64,000 bases of DNA from Burkholderiaceae bacterium (GTDB taxonomy: Bacteria > Pseudomonadota > Gammaproteobacteria > Burkholderiales > Burkholderiaceae_C), in NCBI GenBank assembly GCA_913776825.1, contig CAJYPV010000026.1:434001-498000 (forward strand). The letters run 5' to 3'. Both the position numbers and the translations under genes were made by a program. The notes below the pieces were generated by a model. It had not been told where the DNA came from. It made no database searches and was given only the letters and a program-made list of their open reading frames with translations. Numbering within the stretch: position 1 is the first letter of the stretch; each line of letters opens with the position of its first letter. Below are positions 8,963 through 19,408 of this stretch, in pieces.

Positions 8963-10096
8963 ATGACCGACTTTCTGTTCAACGGCTATTACGGCTACCG
9001 CAACACCGGCGACGACGTGTTCTGCGTCGTCGCGGACTGGGGAAGCCGCAAGTACTGGGGCGCCAAGGACCTCGCCTTCGTCGCGACCGAACTGCCCGTG
9101 CTCAGCCGTCCCGCGCAAGCGATCATTCCGACCGAACGTCGCTATCCCGGCCAGCAGACTGTGTCTCGCACCCTGTCCGGCATGAGCGCACGGCACATGG
9201 TGTATTTCGGCGGCTCCACGCTGCACTCGCCGCAGGAGCTGTGGGTCAATCTGTTGCGTCAGGCACTGGTGCAGAAGGTCGGCCGCAAGTCGATCGCGGC
9301 AGCGGGCGTGTCGGTCGGTCCGTTCAAGTCCACGCAGGGCGAGCGCGAGATTCGCAAGCTCATTTCGGAAATGAGCTACATCGCGGTGCGCGATCGCGCC
9401 TCATACGAGATCGTCAAGGCGATGAACGTGCAGACGCCGGTGATCCAGTCGTTTGACCCCGCGTTGCTGATGCTGGATGTGATGGCGGACAGCCCGGCGC
9501 CCGTGTTGCCGCAGCGAGCGACCGGTCGGACGGTCATTGGCGTGAGCGTGTGCAACGTCGAGCGCTATCACGGCGGCGACGTGGAGAAGGAAAAGCGCCG
9601 CGTGGCGTCTGTCAAGGCGACGGTCAAGGCGTTGGCTGCCGAAGGTTTCGCGCTTCGGTTCTTCGTGTTCAACGGCCATGCGGCCTCGGGCGATGAGGCG
9701 GTCACCGATGAGGTCATCGCTTCGCTGGACGGCTATCCCCACGTCGAAAAGCTGCCCTACTGCGACGATCCCAAGGTCGTGTACGCGGAGCTGTCACGTT
9801 GCGATGCGATCTTTGGGGTTCGGCTGCATGCGTGCATCCTGGCTTACACGGCCGGGGTGCCCTTCATCCTGGTCGAATACCACCGCAAGTGCGGCGACTT
9901 CCTGGATGAGATCGGCTATGTGGCCGAGGGACGCGTCGGTGATGGCACGACCGATCCGGTTGAGACGGCCCGCCGCCTGGCGCGCATGGCTGCGGCTGGC
10001 CGCCCGCACCGCTTGTGCGCCCGCAGCGTGGACGACTCCCGCGAACTGGCACGTGTGAACTTCACGTCCGCGCCGTACTGCGAAACGCGCCGCTGA
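8963..10096 (+). CDS. Polysaccharide pyruvyl transferase family protein
   Basis: 377 residues of the polysaccharide pyruvyl transferase family (CsaB/WcaK/ExoV type). These cytoplasmic enzymes transfer the enolpyruvyl part of PEP to a hexose to make a pyruvate ketal. Visible marks are the N-terminal NGYYGYRNTGDDV, GGSTLHSPQELW, a central VSVGPFKS, and the C-terminal FGVRLHACILAYTAGVPFILVEYHRKCGDF segment (FGVRLHACILAYTAGVPF, then HRKCGDF) with the conserved R-x-H. Pyruvyl ketals would add negative charge to the polymer. It lies 61 bp after the WecG-like gene and 38 bp before the next glycosyltransferase, in the same operon. Confidence 0.88.
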   Translation: MTDFLFNGYYGYRNTGDDVFCVVADWGSRKYWGAKDLAFVATELPVLSRPAQAIIPTERRYPGQQTVSRTLSGMSARHMVYFGGSTLHSPQELWVNLLRQALVQKVGRKSIAAAGVSVGPFKSTQGEREIRKLISEMSYIAVRDRASYEIVKAMNVQTPVIQSFDPALLMLDVMADSPAPVLPQRATGRTVIGVSVCNVERYHGGDVEKEKRRVASVKATVKALAAEGFALRFFVFNGHAASGDEAVTDEVIASLDGYPHVEKLPYCDDPKVVYAELSRCDAIFGVRLHACILAYTAGVPFILVEYHRKCGDFLDEIGYVAEGRVGDGTTDPVETARRLARMAAAGRPHRLCARSVDDSRELARVNFTSAPYCETRR

Positions 10097-10134
10097 GTCG
10101 GCGTCCGGCTCATCCAACCTGTCACGCTGCATCG

Positions 10135-11127
10135 ATGTCTGCTGAATCACCTCGCTTCTCCGTCGTCATCCCGCTCTACAACAAGGAAGGCCAGATCGCC
10201 CGGGCCATTGAGTCGGTCCTGGCTCAGACCTTCCAGGACTTCGAGATTGTGGTGGTGGACGATGGCTCCAAGGACCGAAGCGCGGACGTGGTGGCCGGCT
10301 ACGCCGATCCTCGCGTGCGGCTGCACCGTCAGGCGAATGGCGGCGTGTCCGTCGCGAGGAATCGCGGGGTCGAGCTGGCGCGCAGTGACACCGTGGCCTT
10401 TCTGGATGGCGACGATGCCTGGGTGCCCGATCACCTCCAACGGCTGGATGCGATGCGCGCCGCCCACCCGGACTGTGTGGCCTGGGCCCTGAACTACTAC
10501 GTGGTGGATGTGACCGGCGCCAAGACGCCGGGCGTGACCGTGGTCTCCGAGCCGCGTCTGCTGCTGACGCCGCAGAACTTCTTCAAGATCGCCCGTCACG
10601 GCACGCCGGTGTTCTCGTCGGCGGTCGCGGTCAATCGCGCAGCGATCCAGCGCGTGGGCGGCTTTCCTCCAGGGATTCGTCTCGGCGAGGACATCGACAC
10701 CTGGATTCGCCTGCTCTTCACCGGAACCATCCTGTTCGAGAGTCAGCCCGGGCCGTCCTATCACGCCGATGGCGACAACCGCGCCCTCGTCAACAATCCG
10801 CCGCCGGCGCGCTACGTGTTTTTCGATACCGACGAGGCGTGGGTGCGGGCGCATCCGACGGAGACGCAGGTCGCCGAGGACATGGAGGAGTTTCACAACT
10901 TCTTCCGAATTGCCCATGCGCACCATCAGATCAAGTGGGGCGACAAGTCCGCCGGCCGATCGGTACTTCGTGCCTGCAAGACCACGGTCTTCGCGAGCGA
11001 GCGCCAGCGGCTGTTGCGCATGAGCTGGCTGCCGCAATCGCTGTACCGGGCGCTGGGTCGCCTCAAGGGCAAGCCTCAGTCGGCGACCTCTTCCGGCGCG
11101 CCATCAGCTTCTGCGGGCAGGGCCTGA
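10135..11127 (+). CDS. Glycosyltransferase family 2 (GT-A, soluble type)
   Basis: 330 residues from ATG 10135. Upstream in-frame codons give an unconvincing Arg/Pro-rich extension, so the longer frame from 10015 is rejected. The GT-A core begins immediately with FSVVIPLYNKEGQIARAIES. It has DDGS at 42-45, SVARNRG at 72-78 and the metal-binding DGDD at 91-94, then GEDIDTW near residue 184. No membrane helix is evident. It acts on the cytoplasmic face, transferring a sugar from a nucleotide donor to the lipid-linked EPS intermediate. One base separates its stop from the GTG of the flippase gene, so the two are co-transcribed. Confidence 0.88.
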   Translation: MSAESPRFSVVIPLYNKEGQIARAIESVLAQTFQDFEIVVVDDGSKDRSADVVAGYADPRVRLHRQANGGVSVARNRGVELARSDTVAFLDGDDAWVPDHLQRLDAMRAAHPDCVAWALNYYVVDVTGAKTPGVTVVSEPRLLLTPQNFFKIARHGTPVFSSAVAVNRAAIQRVGGFPPGIRLGEDIDTWIRLLFTGTILFESQPGPSYHADGDNRALVNNPPPARYVFFDTDEAWVRAHPTETQVAEDMEEFHNFFRIAHAHHQIKWGDKSAGRSVLRACKTTVFASERQRLLRMSWLPQSLYRALGRLKGKPQSATSSGAPSASAGRA

Positions 11128-11128
11128 C

Positions 11129-12643
11129 GTGAGCAAAGGCAGGTTGGGGGCCAATCTGGTCAGCAATGTCGCGTTCTTCGCGCTGAACATTGTGGTGTCG
11201 CTGTGGCTGGTGTCGTACCTGGTGCGACAACTGGGCGTGGCCGCGTACGGCATGGTGCCGCTGGCGGTCACGGTGGCGGGCTATTTCAACGTCATCACTG
11301 CGGGCTTGAATGCGGCCGTGGGTCGGCATTTGACCGTGTCATTGAGCACCGGCGATCAGGCCCGCGCGAGCAGCATCTTCAATTCCTCGCTGTGGGCGGG
11401 CGTGCTGGTGGCGCTGCTGATGTGCGTGCTGGGCGTACCGCTGCTCACCCAGATCGCGCACTGGATCGACGTGCCGGCCGGGTGGGAGCGCGACGCGGGA
11501 TGGCTGTTCTTCCTGACCGTCGGCGGGCTGGCGGTGACGACCTTGGGCACGCCGTTCCAGTCGGTGGTCTACAGCCACAACCGCTTCGACCTGCAGAACC
11601 TGGGCAACATCCTCGGGCTCGTCTGCCGTGTGGCGGTGGTGGTGGTGCTGTTCCGCTTGTCCGCGCCGCAGCTGTGGCACGTCGGCGCGAGCGTGCTGGT
11701 GGCGGCGGTGGCGACGATCACCGTCGTGATCCTTGCGGCGCGTCGCCTGGCGCCGTCGCTGAAGCCGCAGCTGAGCGCGTTTTCGTGGCCTGTGGTGAAG
11801 GAGGTCAGCGGCACCGGCGGTTGGGTCTTCATCAGCCAGATCGGCACCCTGTTGCTGATCAACATTGACCTGCTGGTGGCGAACAAGGTGGTGGGCGCTG
11901 CGGCGGCCGGGAAATACGCGCTGGTGCTGCAATGGTCCTTGCTGTTGCGCAATTTCGCGATGGTCGTCTCCGGCGTTTTCGGGCCGACCATACTGACCTT
12001 GCACGCGCAACATCGGGTGCAGGAGATGATCGACTACGCACGGTCGTCGGTCCGCTACCTGGGGCTGGTGATGGCGATTCCGATCGGCATCGTCTGCGGC
12101 TTCTCGGAAGACATCCTGCGCGTTTGGCTGGGCCCGGAGTTCGCGCCGCTGTCCTACGTCATGATGATCGCCACAGGGCATCTGGCGCTCAATCTGGCTT
12201 ATCTGCCGTTGCACAACATCAGCCTGGCCACCAACCATGTGCGCTGGCCCGGCATTCTTCAGGTCGTGGCGGGCGTCGTGAACCTCGTGCTGGCCATCGC
12301 GCTGGCGAAGGTGTGGGGGCTTTACGGCATCGCGGTGGCGGGCGGGCTGGTGCTGCTGCTGCGCAATCTTGTGTTCACGCCGCTCTATGCCGCCCACATC
12401 CTGAACCGTCCGTGGTGGACGTTTGCCCGGGAAGTGCTGCCCATCCTCAGCATGGCAGGGCTGATGTTTGCCATCTCGTTTGGGGTGTCCTGGCGGGTGG
12501 GTCCGGCCTCGTGGCTGATGCTGGCCGGCTGTGCCTGTGCCGTGGGCGCGCTGGGCGCGGTGGTGTTGTGGACCGTGTTCCTGCAGGCGGAACACCGTGC
12601 CATGGCCATCGACAAGCTGCGACGCAAGTTGAAGCGAAGCTGA
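11129..12643 (+). CDS. Wzx-type polysaccharide flippase (MOP superfamily)
   Basis: 504 residues with about twelve to fourteen hydrophobic helices and few charged residues, typical of Wzx/RfbX polysaccharide flippases. It would move undecaprenyl-diphosphate-linked repeat units across the inner membrane for polymerisation by the Wzy-like protein at the left edge. The GTG start lies one base after the preceding stop. The N-terminal SNVAFFALNIVVSLWLVSYL and the central WVFISQIGTLLLINIDLLVA segments match the usual first and seventh helices of this superfamily. A 121-bp gap with no recognised gene follows. Confidence 0.88.
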   Translation: MSKGRLGANLVSNVAFFALNIVVSLWLVSYLVRQLGVAAYGMVPLAVTVAGYFNVITAGLNAAVGRHLTVSLSTGDQARASSIFNSSLWAGVLVALLMCVLGVPLLTQIAHWIDVPAGWERDAGWLFFLTVGGLAVTTLGTPFQSVVYSHNRFDLQNLGNILGLVCRVAVVVVLFRLSAPQLWHVGASVLVAAVATITVVILAARRLAPSLKPQLSAFSWPVVKEVSGTGGWVFISQIGTLLLINIDLLVANKVVGAAAAGKYALVLQWSLLLRNFAMVVSGVFGPTILTLHAQHRVQEMIDYARSSVRYLGLVMAIPIGIVCGFSEDILRVWLGPEFAPLSYVMMIATGHLALNLAYLPLHNISLATNHVRWPGILQVVAGVVNLVLAIALAKVWGLYGIAVAGGLVLLLRNLVFTPLYAAHILNRPWWTFAREVLPILSMAGLMFAISFGVSWRVGPASWLMLAGCACAVGALGAVVLWTVFLQAEHRAMAIDKLRRKLKRS

Positions 12644-12764
12644 TACCCGGACGCCGGCCACGCTCACAAGCGACGTGGCCGGGATCCATGGGCTGGATAC
12701 CCCCAGGTCAGACGGCTCGATGCCGTTTCCAGAGCCTGGGCGATGACGATCGAAGAGGAATCAC

Positions 12765-13325
12765 ATGGGCGTGTTGTCTCGAGTGGCAAAGAAATTGTTG
12801 GGTCGTGCGCCGGCCCCGGTGGCGTTCAAGGCGAAGGGTGCAGGCTGCGGCATCGCGGCTGGAAACGACTTTGTCTTTCCGGAGCGCATCACACTGGGCG
12901 ATCACGTCCACATCGAAGGCAATGGCTATTTCAACGGGCAGGGCGGGCTGACGATCCACGATCACGTGATCTTCGCGCCAGGCGTGGCGGTGATGACGTC
13001 CATGCATCGCTACAAGGGCGCCTCGATGGTGCCTTACGACGAGGTCGATCTGCTGCGGCCCGTGACCATTGAACGCTTCGTGTGGGTGGGCATGCGTGCC
13101 ATGATCCTGCCGGGCGTGACCTTGCGCGAGGGGACGATCGTGGGCGCGGGCGCCGTGGTCACCAAATCGCATCCGGCGGGCGCCATCCTCGGGGGCAATC
13201 CTGCGGTTCAGATCGGCACCCGGGACATGGACGCGTACCGTGAGATGGTCGCGCAAGGGCGCCATTACCTGTCCCTGAAACAGTCGCAAGGGCTTCGCAA
13301 GCGAGAGGTGCTGGACGCACGATGA
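12765..13325 (+). CDS. Hexapeptide-repeat acetyltransferase (WcaF/LacA-like)
   Basis: 186 residues; a GAGG lies 8-11 bases before the ATG. The protein is mostly left-handed beta-helix: GNDFVFPERITLGDHVHIEG, GLTIHDHVIFAPGVAVM, then the active-site loop TSMHRYKGAS with the catalytic-type His. It continues ITIERFVWVGMRAMILPG-like turns and GAGAVVTKSHPAGAILGGNPA. This is the WcaF/NodL/maltose acetyltransferase pattern: acetyl-CoA-dependent, cytoplasmic, trimeric. Role: acetylation of an EPS sugar. The next gene, another acyltransferase, overlaps it by ATGA, so the two acylation genes are translationally coupled. Confidence 0.85.
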   Translation: MGVLSRVAKKLLGRAPAPVAFKAKGAGCGIAAGNDFVFPERITLGDHVHIEGNGYFNGQGGLTIHDHVIFAPGVAVMTSMHRYKGASMVPYDEVDLLRPVTIERFVWVGMRAMILPGVTLREGTIVGAGAVVTKSHPAGAILGGNPAVQIGTRDMDAYREMVAQGRHYLSLKQSQGLRKREVLDAR

Positions 13326-14428
13326 CTGAGCCGCTGACCCCCTCAAGCGCGTCTCCAGTGCTCACGCATCCGGCGTCGGGCTCGCCCGCTTCAACGGCGT
13401 CCACGCCGTCGCGTTCCGAGTGGATCGACGTGGCCAAGGGCTTGGGCATCCTGCTGGTCGTCTACGGTCACGTCGCCCGAGGTCTGGTCAATGGCGGCGT
13501 GCCGATGGACCGCGACTGGTTCACCCGACTGGACACGGTGATCTACAGCTTCCACATGCCGCTGTTCTTCCTGCTGTCCGGCTGGTTCTTTCTGGGCTCG
13601 ATGAGCCGCCGTGGCCCGAAGGATTACCTGGTCGGACGGATCGCCACGGTGCTCTATCCGTATGTGGTCTGGTCCTTGCTGCAAGGCGGCATCGAACTGC
13701 TGCTGTCCCGCTGGACCAGCAAGCCGGTGACCTTGGGCGAGGTGCTCGCCCTGGGATGGGCACCGCGCGCCCAGTTCTGGTTCCTCTATGCGCTGTTCCT
13801 CATGAGCGTGTTGGCCCTGCTGGTCTGTTTCAAGCATCCCCGCCGTGGCGTGGTGGCCTTGATCCTGATCGGCGCGGTGGCCTTCGCCTGCCAGCAACGC
13901 GACTGGGTCATGCCGCTGGCCTTGGTTGCCAGCCATCTGATGTATTTTGCTGCCGGCGCCTGGTTGGGCTCGCGCCCGTGGCGCACGGTCTCGTTGTCGC
14001 GTCTGTTGGTCGCCGGCGCCCTGGCCGGTGGCGTGGCGGTCTGGCTGCTGGCGCCGATGGTGGCGGAATGGCCCAAGGTCTTCCGGGTGGCGGCCGCCAC
14101 CCTCGGGTCGTGCCTGGTGATGCTGCTCGCCATCGCGCTGGACGTCAGTCGGCGTGGTCAGTGGCTGGCCCTGTTCGGCCGCAGTTCGATGGCGATCTTC
14201 CTGCTCCACATTCTGGTGGCCAGCGGCGTGCGCATCGTGCTGGTCAAGGTGCTGGGCGTGCGCGACCCTGGTCTGCACCTGCTGGCAGGCGTGACGGCCG
14301 GCATGGTGCTGCCGTGGTGGATCTGGCGTTCAGCTCAAGGAACGCGCGCGATGGCGTGGTTCGAGATGCCTCGATCCTGGCGACAGCGCCTGCTCGGATC
14401 GCGCGACATTCGCCCCGTCGCCGCCTGA
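13322..14428 (+). CDS. Acyltransferase family 3 membrane protein (second copy)
   Basis: 368 residues with about ten membrane helices. The Ser/Thr/Pro-rich N-terminus (1-35) is followed by SEWIDVAKGLGILLVVYGHVARG, which carries the conserved D and H of acyltransferase family 3/WcfR-like proteins (here IDVAKGLGILLVVYGH). FHMPLFFLLSGWFF then marks the second signature helix. It overlaps the preceding acetyltransferase (ATGA). Likely role: membrane O-acetylation of EPS, in addition to the family 3 protein at 823-1842. The two copies have clearly different sequences and so probably modify different positions. The function as acetyl rather than other acyl transfer is assumed from the family. Confidence 0.85.
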   Translation: MTEPLTPSSASPVLTHPASGSPASTASTPSRSEWIDVAKGLGILLVVYGHVARGLVNGGVPMDRDWFTRLDTVIYSFHMPLFFLLSGWFFLGSMSRRGPKDYLVGRIATVLYPYVVWSLLQGGIELLLSRWTSKPVTLGEVLALGWAPRAQFWFLYALFLMSVLALLVCFKHPRRGVVALILIGAVAFACQQRDWVMPLALVASHLMYFAAGAWLGSRPWRTVSLSRLLVAGALAGGVAVWLLAPMVAEWPKVFRVAAATLGSCLVMLLAIALDVSRRGQWLALFGRSSMAIFLLHILVASGVRIVLVKVLGVRDPGLHLLAGVTAGMVLPWWIWRSAQGTRAMAWFEMPRSWRQRLLGSRDIRPVAA

Positions 14429-14564
14429 GCCGCACGAGCGGCACGAGGCGGGCGCTCGGATGGGTGGCGGCGTCACCCCTGATTGAGCGGGGACTCGCAG
14501 GCCTTCCGGTCCTTTGCCTGGGCGAGAATCGGCAGGGAATCGAAACGCCAACGCGGGAGCAGGC

Positions 14565-15572
14565 TTGAAAGTACTCGTCACCGGCGCGGCCGGCTTCATC
14601 GGCATGCACGTCAGCCAGATCCTCCTCGCGCGGGGGGATCAGGTCATTGGCGTGGACAACCTCAACGACTACTACGACCCGCAGCTCAAGCACAACCGGC
14701 TGGCGCGTCTGACGAGTCATCCGGCCTTCGAGTTCGTGAAGCTCGATGTCGCGGACCGGGACGGGATGTCGGCCCTGTTCGCCCACCACGGCTTCGACCG
14801 CGTGGTGCACCTGGCCGCACAGGCCGGGGTGCGGTACTCGTTGGAGAACCCGCATGCGTACATCGAGTCGAACATCGTCGGCTTCACCAACATCCTCGAG
14901 GGCTGCCGCCATCACCAGGTGAAGCATCTGGTGTATGCCTCCAGCTCCAGCGTCTACGGCGGCAACACGCTGATGCCGTTCAGCGAGCATCACGGTGTCG
15001 ACCATCCGGTCAGCCTGTATGCGGCCACCAAAAAGGCCAACGAGCTGATGGCACACACCTACAGCCATCTGTTCAAGCTGCCGACGACCGGCCTGCGCTT
15101 TTTCACCGTCTACGGACCGTGGGGACGGCCGGACATGGCGCTCTTCCTGTTCACCAAGGCGATCCTGGCCGGCGAGCCCATCAAGGTCTTCAACCACGGC
15201 CGGATGATCCGCGACTTCACCTACATCGACGACATCGCCGAGGGCGTGGTGCGGGTGCTCGATCGGGTGGCCACGCCGGATGCCGACTACGATCCGATCC
15301 AGGCGGATCCCGCGCGTTCGAGCGCGCCTTACCGCGTGTTCAACATCGGCAATCATGATCCGATCCCGCTGATGGATTTCATCGGGGCGATCGAGCAGGC
15401 CGTGGGTCAGGAAGCCAAGAAGGACTTTCTGCCACTGCAGGATGGCGACGTGCCGGCCACGCATGCGGATGTCGAGGAACTCGCGGCCTGGACCGGCTTC
15501 CGCCCGGCGATGCCGGTGCCGGAAGGCATCCGTCGGTTTGTGGCGTGGTACCGCGAGTACTACCGCGTGTAG
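14565..15572 (+). CDS. UDP-glucuronate 4-epimerase-like NAD-dependent epimerase (CapI/LspL type)
   Basis: 335 residues from TTG 14565, which is preceded by GGAG five bases away and puts the Rossmann motif [10 protein letters not shown] at residue 8. A longer TTG start at 14514 adds a non-conserved tail. The extended SDR catalytic set is present: SSSSVYGG and [29 protein letters not shown] is a signature of UDP-glucuronate 4-epimerases, which interconvert UDP-GlcA and UDP-GalA in the cytoplasm. Length matches that family. The UDP-glucose dehydrogenase gene 155 bp downstream makes the UDP-GlcA substrate, so the pair should supply UDP-galacturonate to the EPS. Confidence 0.87.
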   Translation: MKVLVTGAAGFIGMHVSQILLARGDQVIGVDNLNDYYDPQLKHNRLARLTSHPAFEFVKLDVADRDGMSALFAHHGFDRVVHLAAQAGVRYSLENPHAYIESNIVGFTNILEGCRHHQVKHLVYASSSSVYGGNTLMPFSEHHGVDHPVSLYAATKKANELMAHTYSHLFKLPTTGLRFFTVYGPWGRPDMALFLFTKAILAGEPIKVFNHGRMIRDFTYIDDIAEGVVRVLDRVATPDADYDPIQADPARSSAPYRVFNIGNHDPIPLMDFIGAIEQAVGQEAKKDFLPLQDGDVPATHADVEELAAWTGFRPAMPVPEGIRRFVAWYREYYRV

Positions 15573-15669
15573 ACCTGTGGCGATCCGATCATCGCGCGAG
15601 CACCGGGCTCGCGGATCGGGCGCTTGTTGCGATGCCAGTGATCGGCGGCCCGGGCCGACCTCGCTGGGC

Positions 15670-15690
15670 AGGCCGCCATGGGGGCGGCCT
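15670..15690. terminator. GC-rich hairpin between epimerase and ugd genes (possible terminator or attenuator)
   Basis: Perfect 8-bp inverted repeat AGGCCGCC/GGCGGCCT with a 5-base loop, lying 97 bp after the epimerase stop and 37 bp before the ugd ATG. There is no T-run after it, so intrinsic termination would be weak. It may only protect or attenuate the transcript. Confidence 0.35.
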
Positions 15691-15727
15691 CTGTCATGAA
15701 TGTGGGCGTTAATTTGGGAGTGAACGC

Positions 15728-17068
15728 ATGAAAGTCACGACGATCGGTACCGGCTATGTGGGCCTGGTGACCGGCGCCTGCCTTGCGGAAATGGGCAACC
15801 ATGTGGTGTGCCTGGACGTGAACGCCGAGAAGATCAAGATGCTCAATGAGGGCGGCATCCCGATCCATGAGCCGGGCCTGGACGCGCTCGTCTCGCGCAA
15901 CGTGGCGGCCGGGCGGCTGCAATTCACCACCGATGTGGACAAGGCGATCGGCCACGGGACGATTCTGTTCATCGCCGTCGGCACACCGCCTGGCGAGGAT
16001 GGCTCCGCTGACCTGCAGTACGTGCTCAGCGCCGCGCGGTCGATCGGGCAGCGAATGACCGACTTCAAGGTGGTGGTGGACAAGAGCACCGTGCCGGTGG
16101 GCACCGCCGACAAAGTGCGGGCGGCGATTGCCGACGAGCTGGCCCAGCGCGGCGCGTCGATCGGCTTCGCGGTGGTCTCCAATCCCGAGTTCCTCAAGGA
16201 AGGCGCGGCGATCGAGGACTTCATGAAGCCGGACCGCATCATCGTGGGCTCGGACGATGAGCAGGCGACGCTGATGATGCGTGCGCTCTATGCCCCGTTC
16301 ACCCGCAGCCATGACCGATTGATGGTGATGGATGTGCGCAGCGCCGAGTTCAGCAAGTACGCGGCCAACGCGATGCTGGCGACCCGCATCAGCTTCATGA
16401 ATGAACTGGCGTTGCTGGCTGAGCAAGTCGGCGCGGACATCGAATTGGTCCGCCGCGGCATGGGTTCGGATCCCCGCATCGGTTATCAATTCCTTTACGC
16501 GGGGGCTGGCTACGGTGGCTCCTGCTTCCCGAAAGACGTCAAGGCGCTGGTACGCACCGGTCGGGAACATGATCAGCCGCTGCATGTGCTGAATGCCGTC
16601 GAAGCCGCCAATGAACGTCAGAAGCGCGTGTTGGTGGACAAGGTGGTGGCGCGATTCGGCGAGGATCTGAGTGGCCGTCGCTTCGCGCTGTGGGGCCTCG
16701 CCTTCAAGCCCAACACCGACGACATGCGGGAAGCGCCCTCGCTGGTGGTCATTCATGAGCTGAGCAAGCGAGGCGCCGCCGTCGCGGCCTACGATCCCGT
16801 CGCGATGAGCGAAGCGGCGAAGCTGCTGAGCCATGTGCCGGGCGTGAGCTTCTGCGAGCGCGCAGAACATGCGCTGGCGAATTCCGATGCGCTGATCGTC
16901 ATCACCGAATGGAAGGAGTTCCGCACGCCGGACTTCGACCGCATCAAGTCCGAGCTCGGCCAGCCCGTCATCTTCGATGGACGCAATCTCTATGAGCCGG
17001 CCACGATGAACGCCTTGGGGATCGAGCACCACACCATCGGTCGCGGCACGACGGCACGCCAGGACTGA
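15728..17068 (+). CDS. ugd: UDP-glucose 6-dehydrogenase
   Basis: 446 residues; GGGAG precedes the ATG. Oxidises UDP-glucose to UDP-glucuronate with two NAD+. The N-terminal Rossmann motif is [30 protein letters not shown] and [20 protein letters not shown] follow, and the catalytic cysteine is Cys266 in [10 protein letters not shown]. The C-terminal UDP-binding domain includes [17 protein letters not shown]. Length and motifs fit bacterial Ugd closely. It supplies UDP-GlcA directly to glycosyltransferases and, through the adjacent epimerase, UDP-GalA. The window holds a second, distantly related nucleotide-sugar dehydrogenase (23166-24446) of the TviB/WbpO branch. Confidence 0.95.
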   Translation: MKVTTIGTGYVGLVTGACLAEMGNHVVCLDVNAEKIKMLNEGGIPIHEPGLDALVSRNVAAGRLQFTTDVDKAIGHGTILFIAVGTPPGEDGSADLQYVLSAARSIGQRMTDFKVVVDKSTVPVGTADKVRAAIADELAQRGASIGFAVVSNPEFLKEGAAIEDFMKPDRIIVGSDDEQATLMMRALYAPFTRSHDRLMVMDVRSAEFSKYAANAMLATRISFMNELALLAEQVGADIELVRRGMGSDPRIGYQFLYAGAGYGGSCFPKDVKALVRTGREHDQPLHVLNAVEAANERQKRVLVDKVVARFGEDLSGRRFALWGLAFKPNTDDMREAPSLVVIHELSKRGAAVAAYDPVAMSEAAKLLSHVPGVSFCERAEHALANSDALIVITEWKEFRTPDFDRIKSELGQPVIFDGRNLYEPATMNALGIEHHTIGRGTTARQD

Positions 17069-18067
<999 letters not shown>

Positions 18068-18081
18068 TCGGTTCGCAGCGG

Positions 18082-18105
18082 GGTGGCGCATGCCGCCTTG
18101 CCACC
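18082..18105. terminator. Hairpin in the convergent kdsA/wecB intergenic region
   Basis: GGTGGC (18082-18087) and GCCACC (18100-18105) can pair across a 12-base loop, 14 bp after the kdsA stop. There is no T-run. It is the only hairpin I saw in the 115-bp convergent gap, so it is the best candidate for separating the two converging EPS transcription units. Confidence 0.3.
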
Positions 18106-18182
18106 TGAGCGTTGAAGTCTGACGTCAGCACGCCAGCACCCCAGCCGCTCGATGCGGCGGTGCGGCCAAGCCATGTCGGCGC

Positions 18183-19364
18183 TCAGCCCAGCGCCGCGCC
18201 CAGAATCTCCACGATCCGCTGCGCCGACGCGCCATCCCACAGCGGTGGCCGTTTCACCTCATCCGGCCGTCCGGCGCGCGGCGACGACGCGCCGGGCGCA
18301 TCCGAACGTGACCACGGCGACAGCGCCGGCAACTGCGCCAGCGCCATCGGCAGCCAGCGCGCCGGGTCGGTGCCGGCGAGTCGGTTGGTGCCCTGCGCAA
18401 CCGTGATCGGCCGCTCGGTGGTGTCGCGCAAGGTCAGACACGGCACGCCCAGCGCGGTGGTTTCTTCCTGCAGACCGCCACTGTCGGTCAGCACCAGCGC
18501 CGCCTCGCTCCACAGCGCCAGGAAGGCCTGATACGGCAGCGGCGGCAGCAGATGCAGCGAGGGGGGCAGCGTCAGCAGCGTCGACATCGACATCGCCTCC
18601 ATCCGCGCCCGGGTGCGGGGATGCACCGGGAACAGCAGCGGCAGTTGGGACGAGAGCGTCGCGAGCGCGCGGATGAGCGCGTCCAGCTGCGCCGGGTCGT
18701 CGACATTGGACGGACGATGCAGTGTGACCACGCCATAGCGCCCCGCCTGCGCCAGCGCTGCGCGGCGTTCGGCCTGACCCGGCCAGTCGTCATGCACGGC
18801 GCCTGCCAACTGGCGGTGCTGGTAGAGCAGGTTGTCGACCATCACATGGCCGACCTCATGGATGCGGCTGTCCGGATGACCTTCGCGTCGCAGGTTCGCG
18901 GTGGCGCTGGGCTCGGTGGTGAAGAGCCAATCGCTGATGGCATCGGTGGCGCGGCGGTTGATCTCTTCGGGCATGGCCATGTCGCCGCTGCGCAGACCGG
19001 CCTCGACATGGGCCACGCGCACGCCCAGCTTGCGCGCGGTGAGCGCGCAGGCGAGGGTGGAGTCCACATCGCCGACCACCACGCAGGCGGACGGACGATC
19101 CGCCAGCACATGCGGCTCGTAGGCCTGCAGGATGCGCGCCGTCAGTTGCGCATGGCTGCCGCCGTGGCAGCCGAGGGAGACGTCCGGCGGCGGCAGGCCG
19201 AGTTCATCGAAGAACACGCCGCTCATCGCGCTGTCGTGATGCTGACCGGTGTGGATCAGCCGCCAGCGCAGTCGGCCATCCGCCTGCAATGCCCGCACCA
19301 GCGGCGCGAGCTTCATGAAGTTGGGCCGCGCGCCGGCGATCAGATGGAGCAGCGGCGCGGTCAT
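18183..19364 (-). CDS. wecB: UDP-N-acetylglucosamine 2-epimerase (non-hydrolysing)
   Basis: 393 residues. Interconverts UDP-GlcNAc and UDP-ManNAc. The N-terminal GARPNFMKLAPLVRAL, the HTGQHHD block near residue 38, GDVDST, HVEAGLRSGDMAMPEEINR, and C-terminal TDSGGLQEETTALGVPCLTLRDTTERP (here TDSGGLQEE and LRDTTERP) are diagnostic. It is the last gene of the leftward EPS series and is followed by the convergent kdsA. Product UDP-ManNAc could be oxidised to UDP-ManNAcA or used directly. The WecG-like transferase in the rightward series is a natural user. It starts 44 bp after rfbC; no strong ribosome binding site is visible before the ATG. Confidence 0.92.
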   Translation of the reverse strand: MTAPLLHLIAGARPNFMKLAPLVRALQADGRLRWRLIHTGQHHDSAMSGVFFDELGLPPPDVSLGCHGGSHAQLTARILQAYEPHVLADRPSACVVVGDVDSTLACALTARKLGVRVAHVEAGLRSGDMAMPEEINRRATDAISDWLFTTEPSATANLRREGHPDSRIHEVGHVMVDNLLYQHRQLAGAVHDDWPGQAERRAALAQAGRYGVVTLHRPSNVDDPAQLDALIRALATLSSQLPLLFPVHPRTRARMEAMSMSTLLTLPPSLHLLPPLPYQAFLALWSEAALVLTDSGGLQEETTALGVPCLTLRDTTERPITVAQGTNRLAGTDPARWLPMALAQLPALSPWSRSDAPGASSPRAGRPDEVKRPPLWDGASAQRIVEILGAALG

Positions 19365-19408
19365 GAGGGCAGGGGGCGGCGAAGCGCGGGGATGCGGGTC
19401 GCGTCGGC

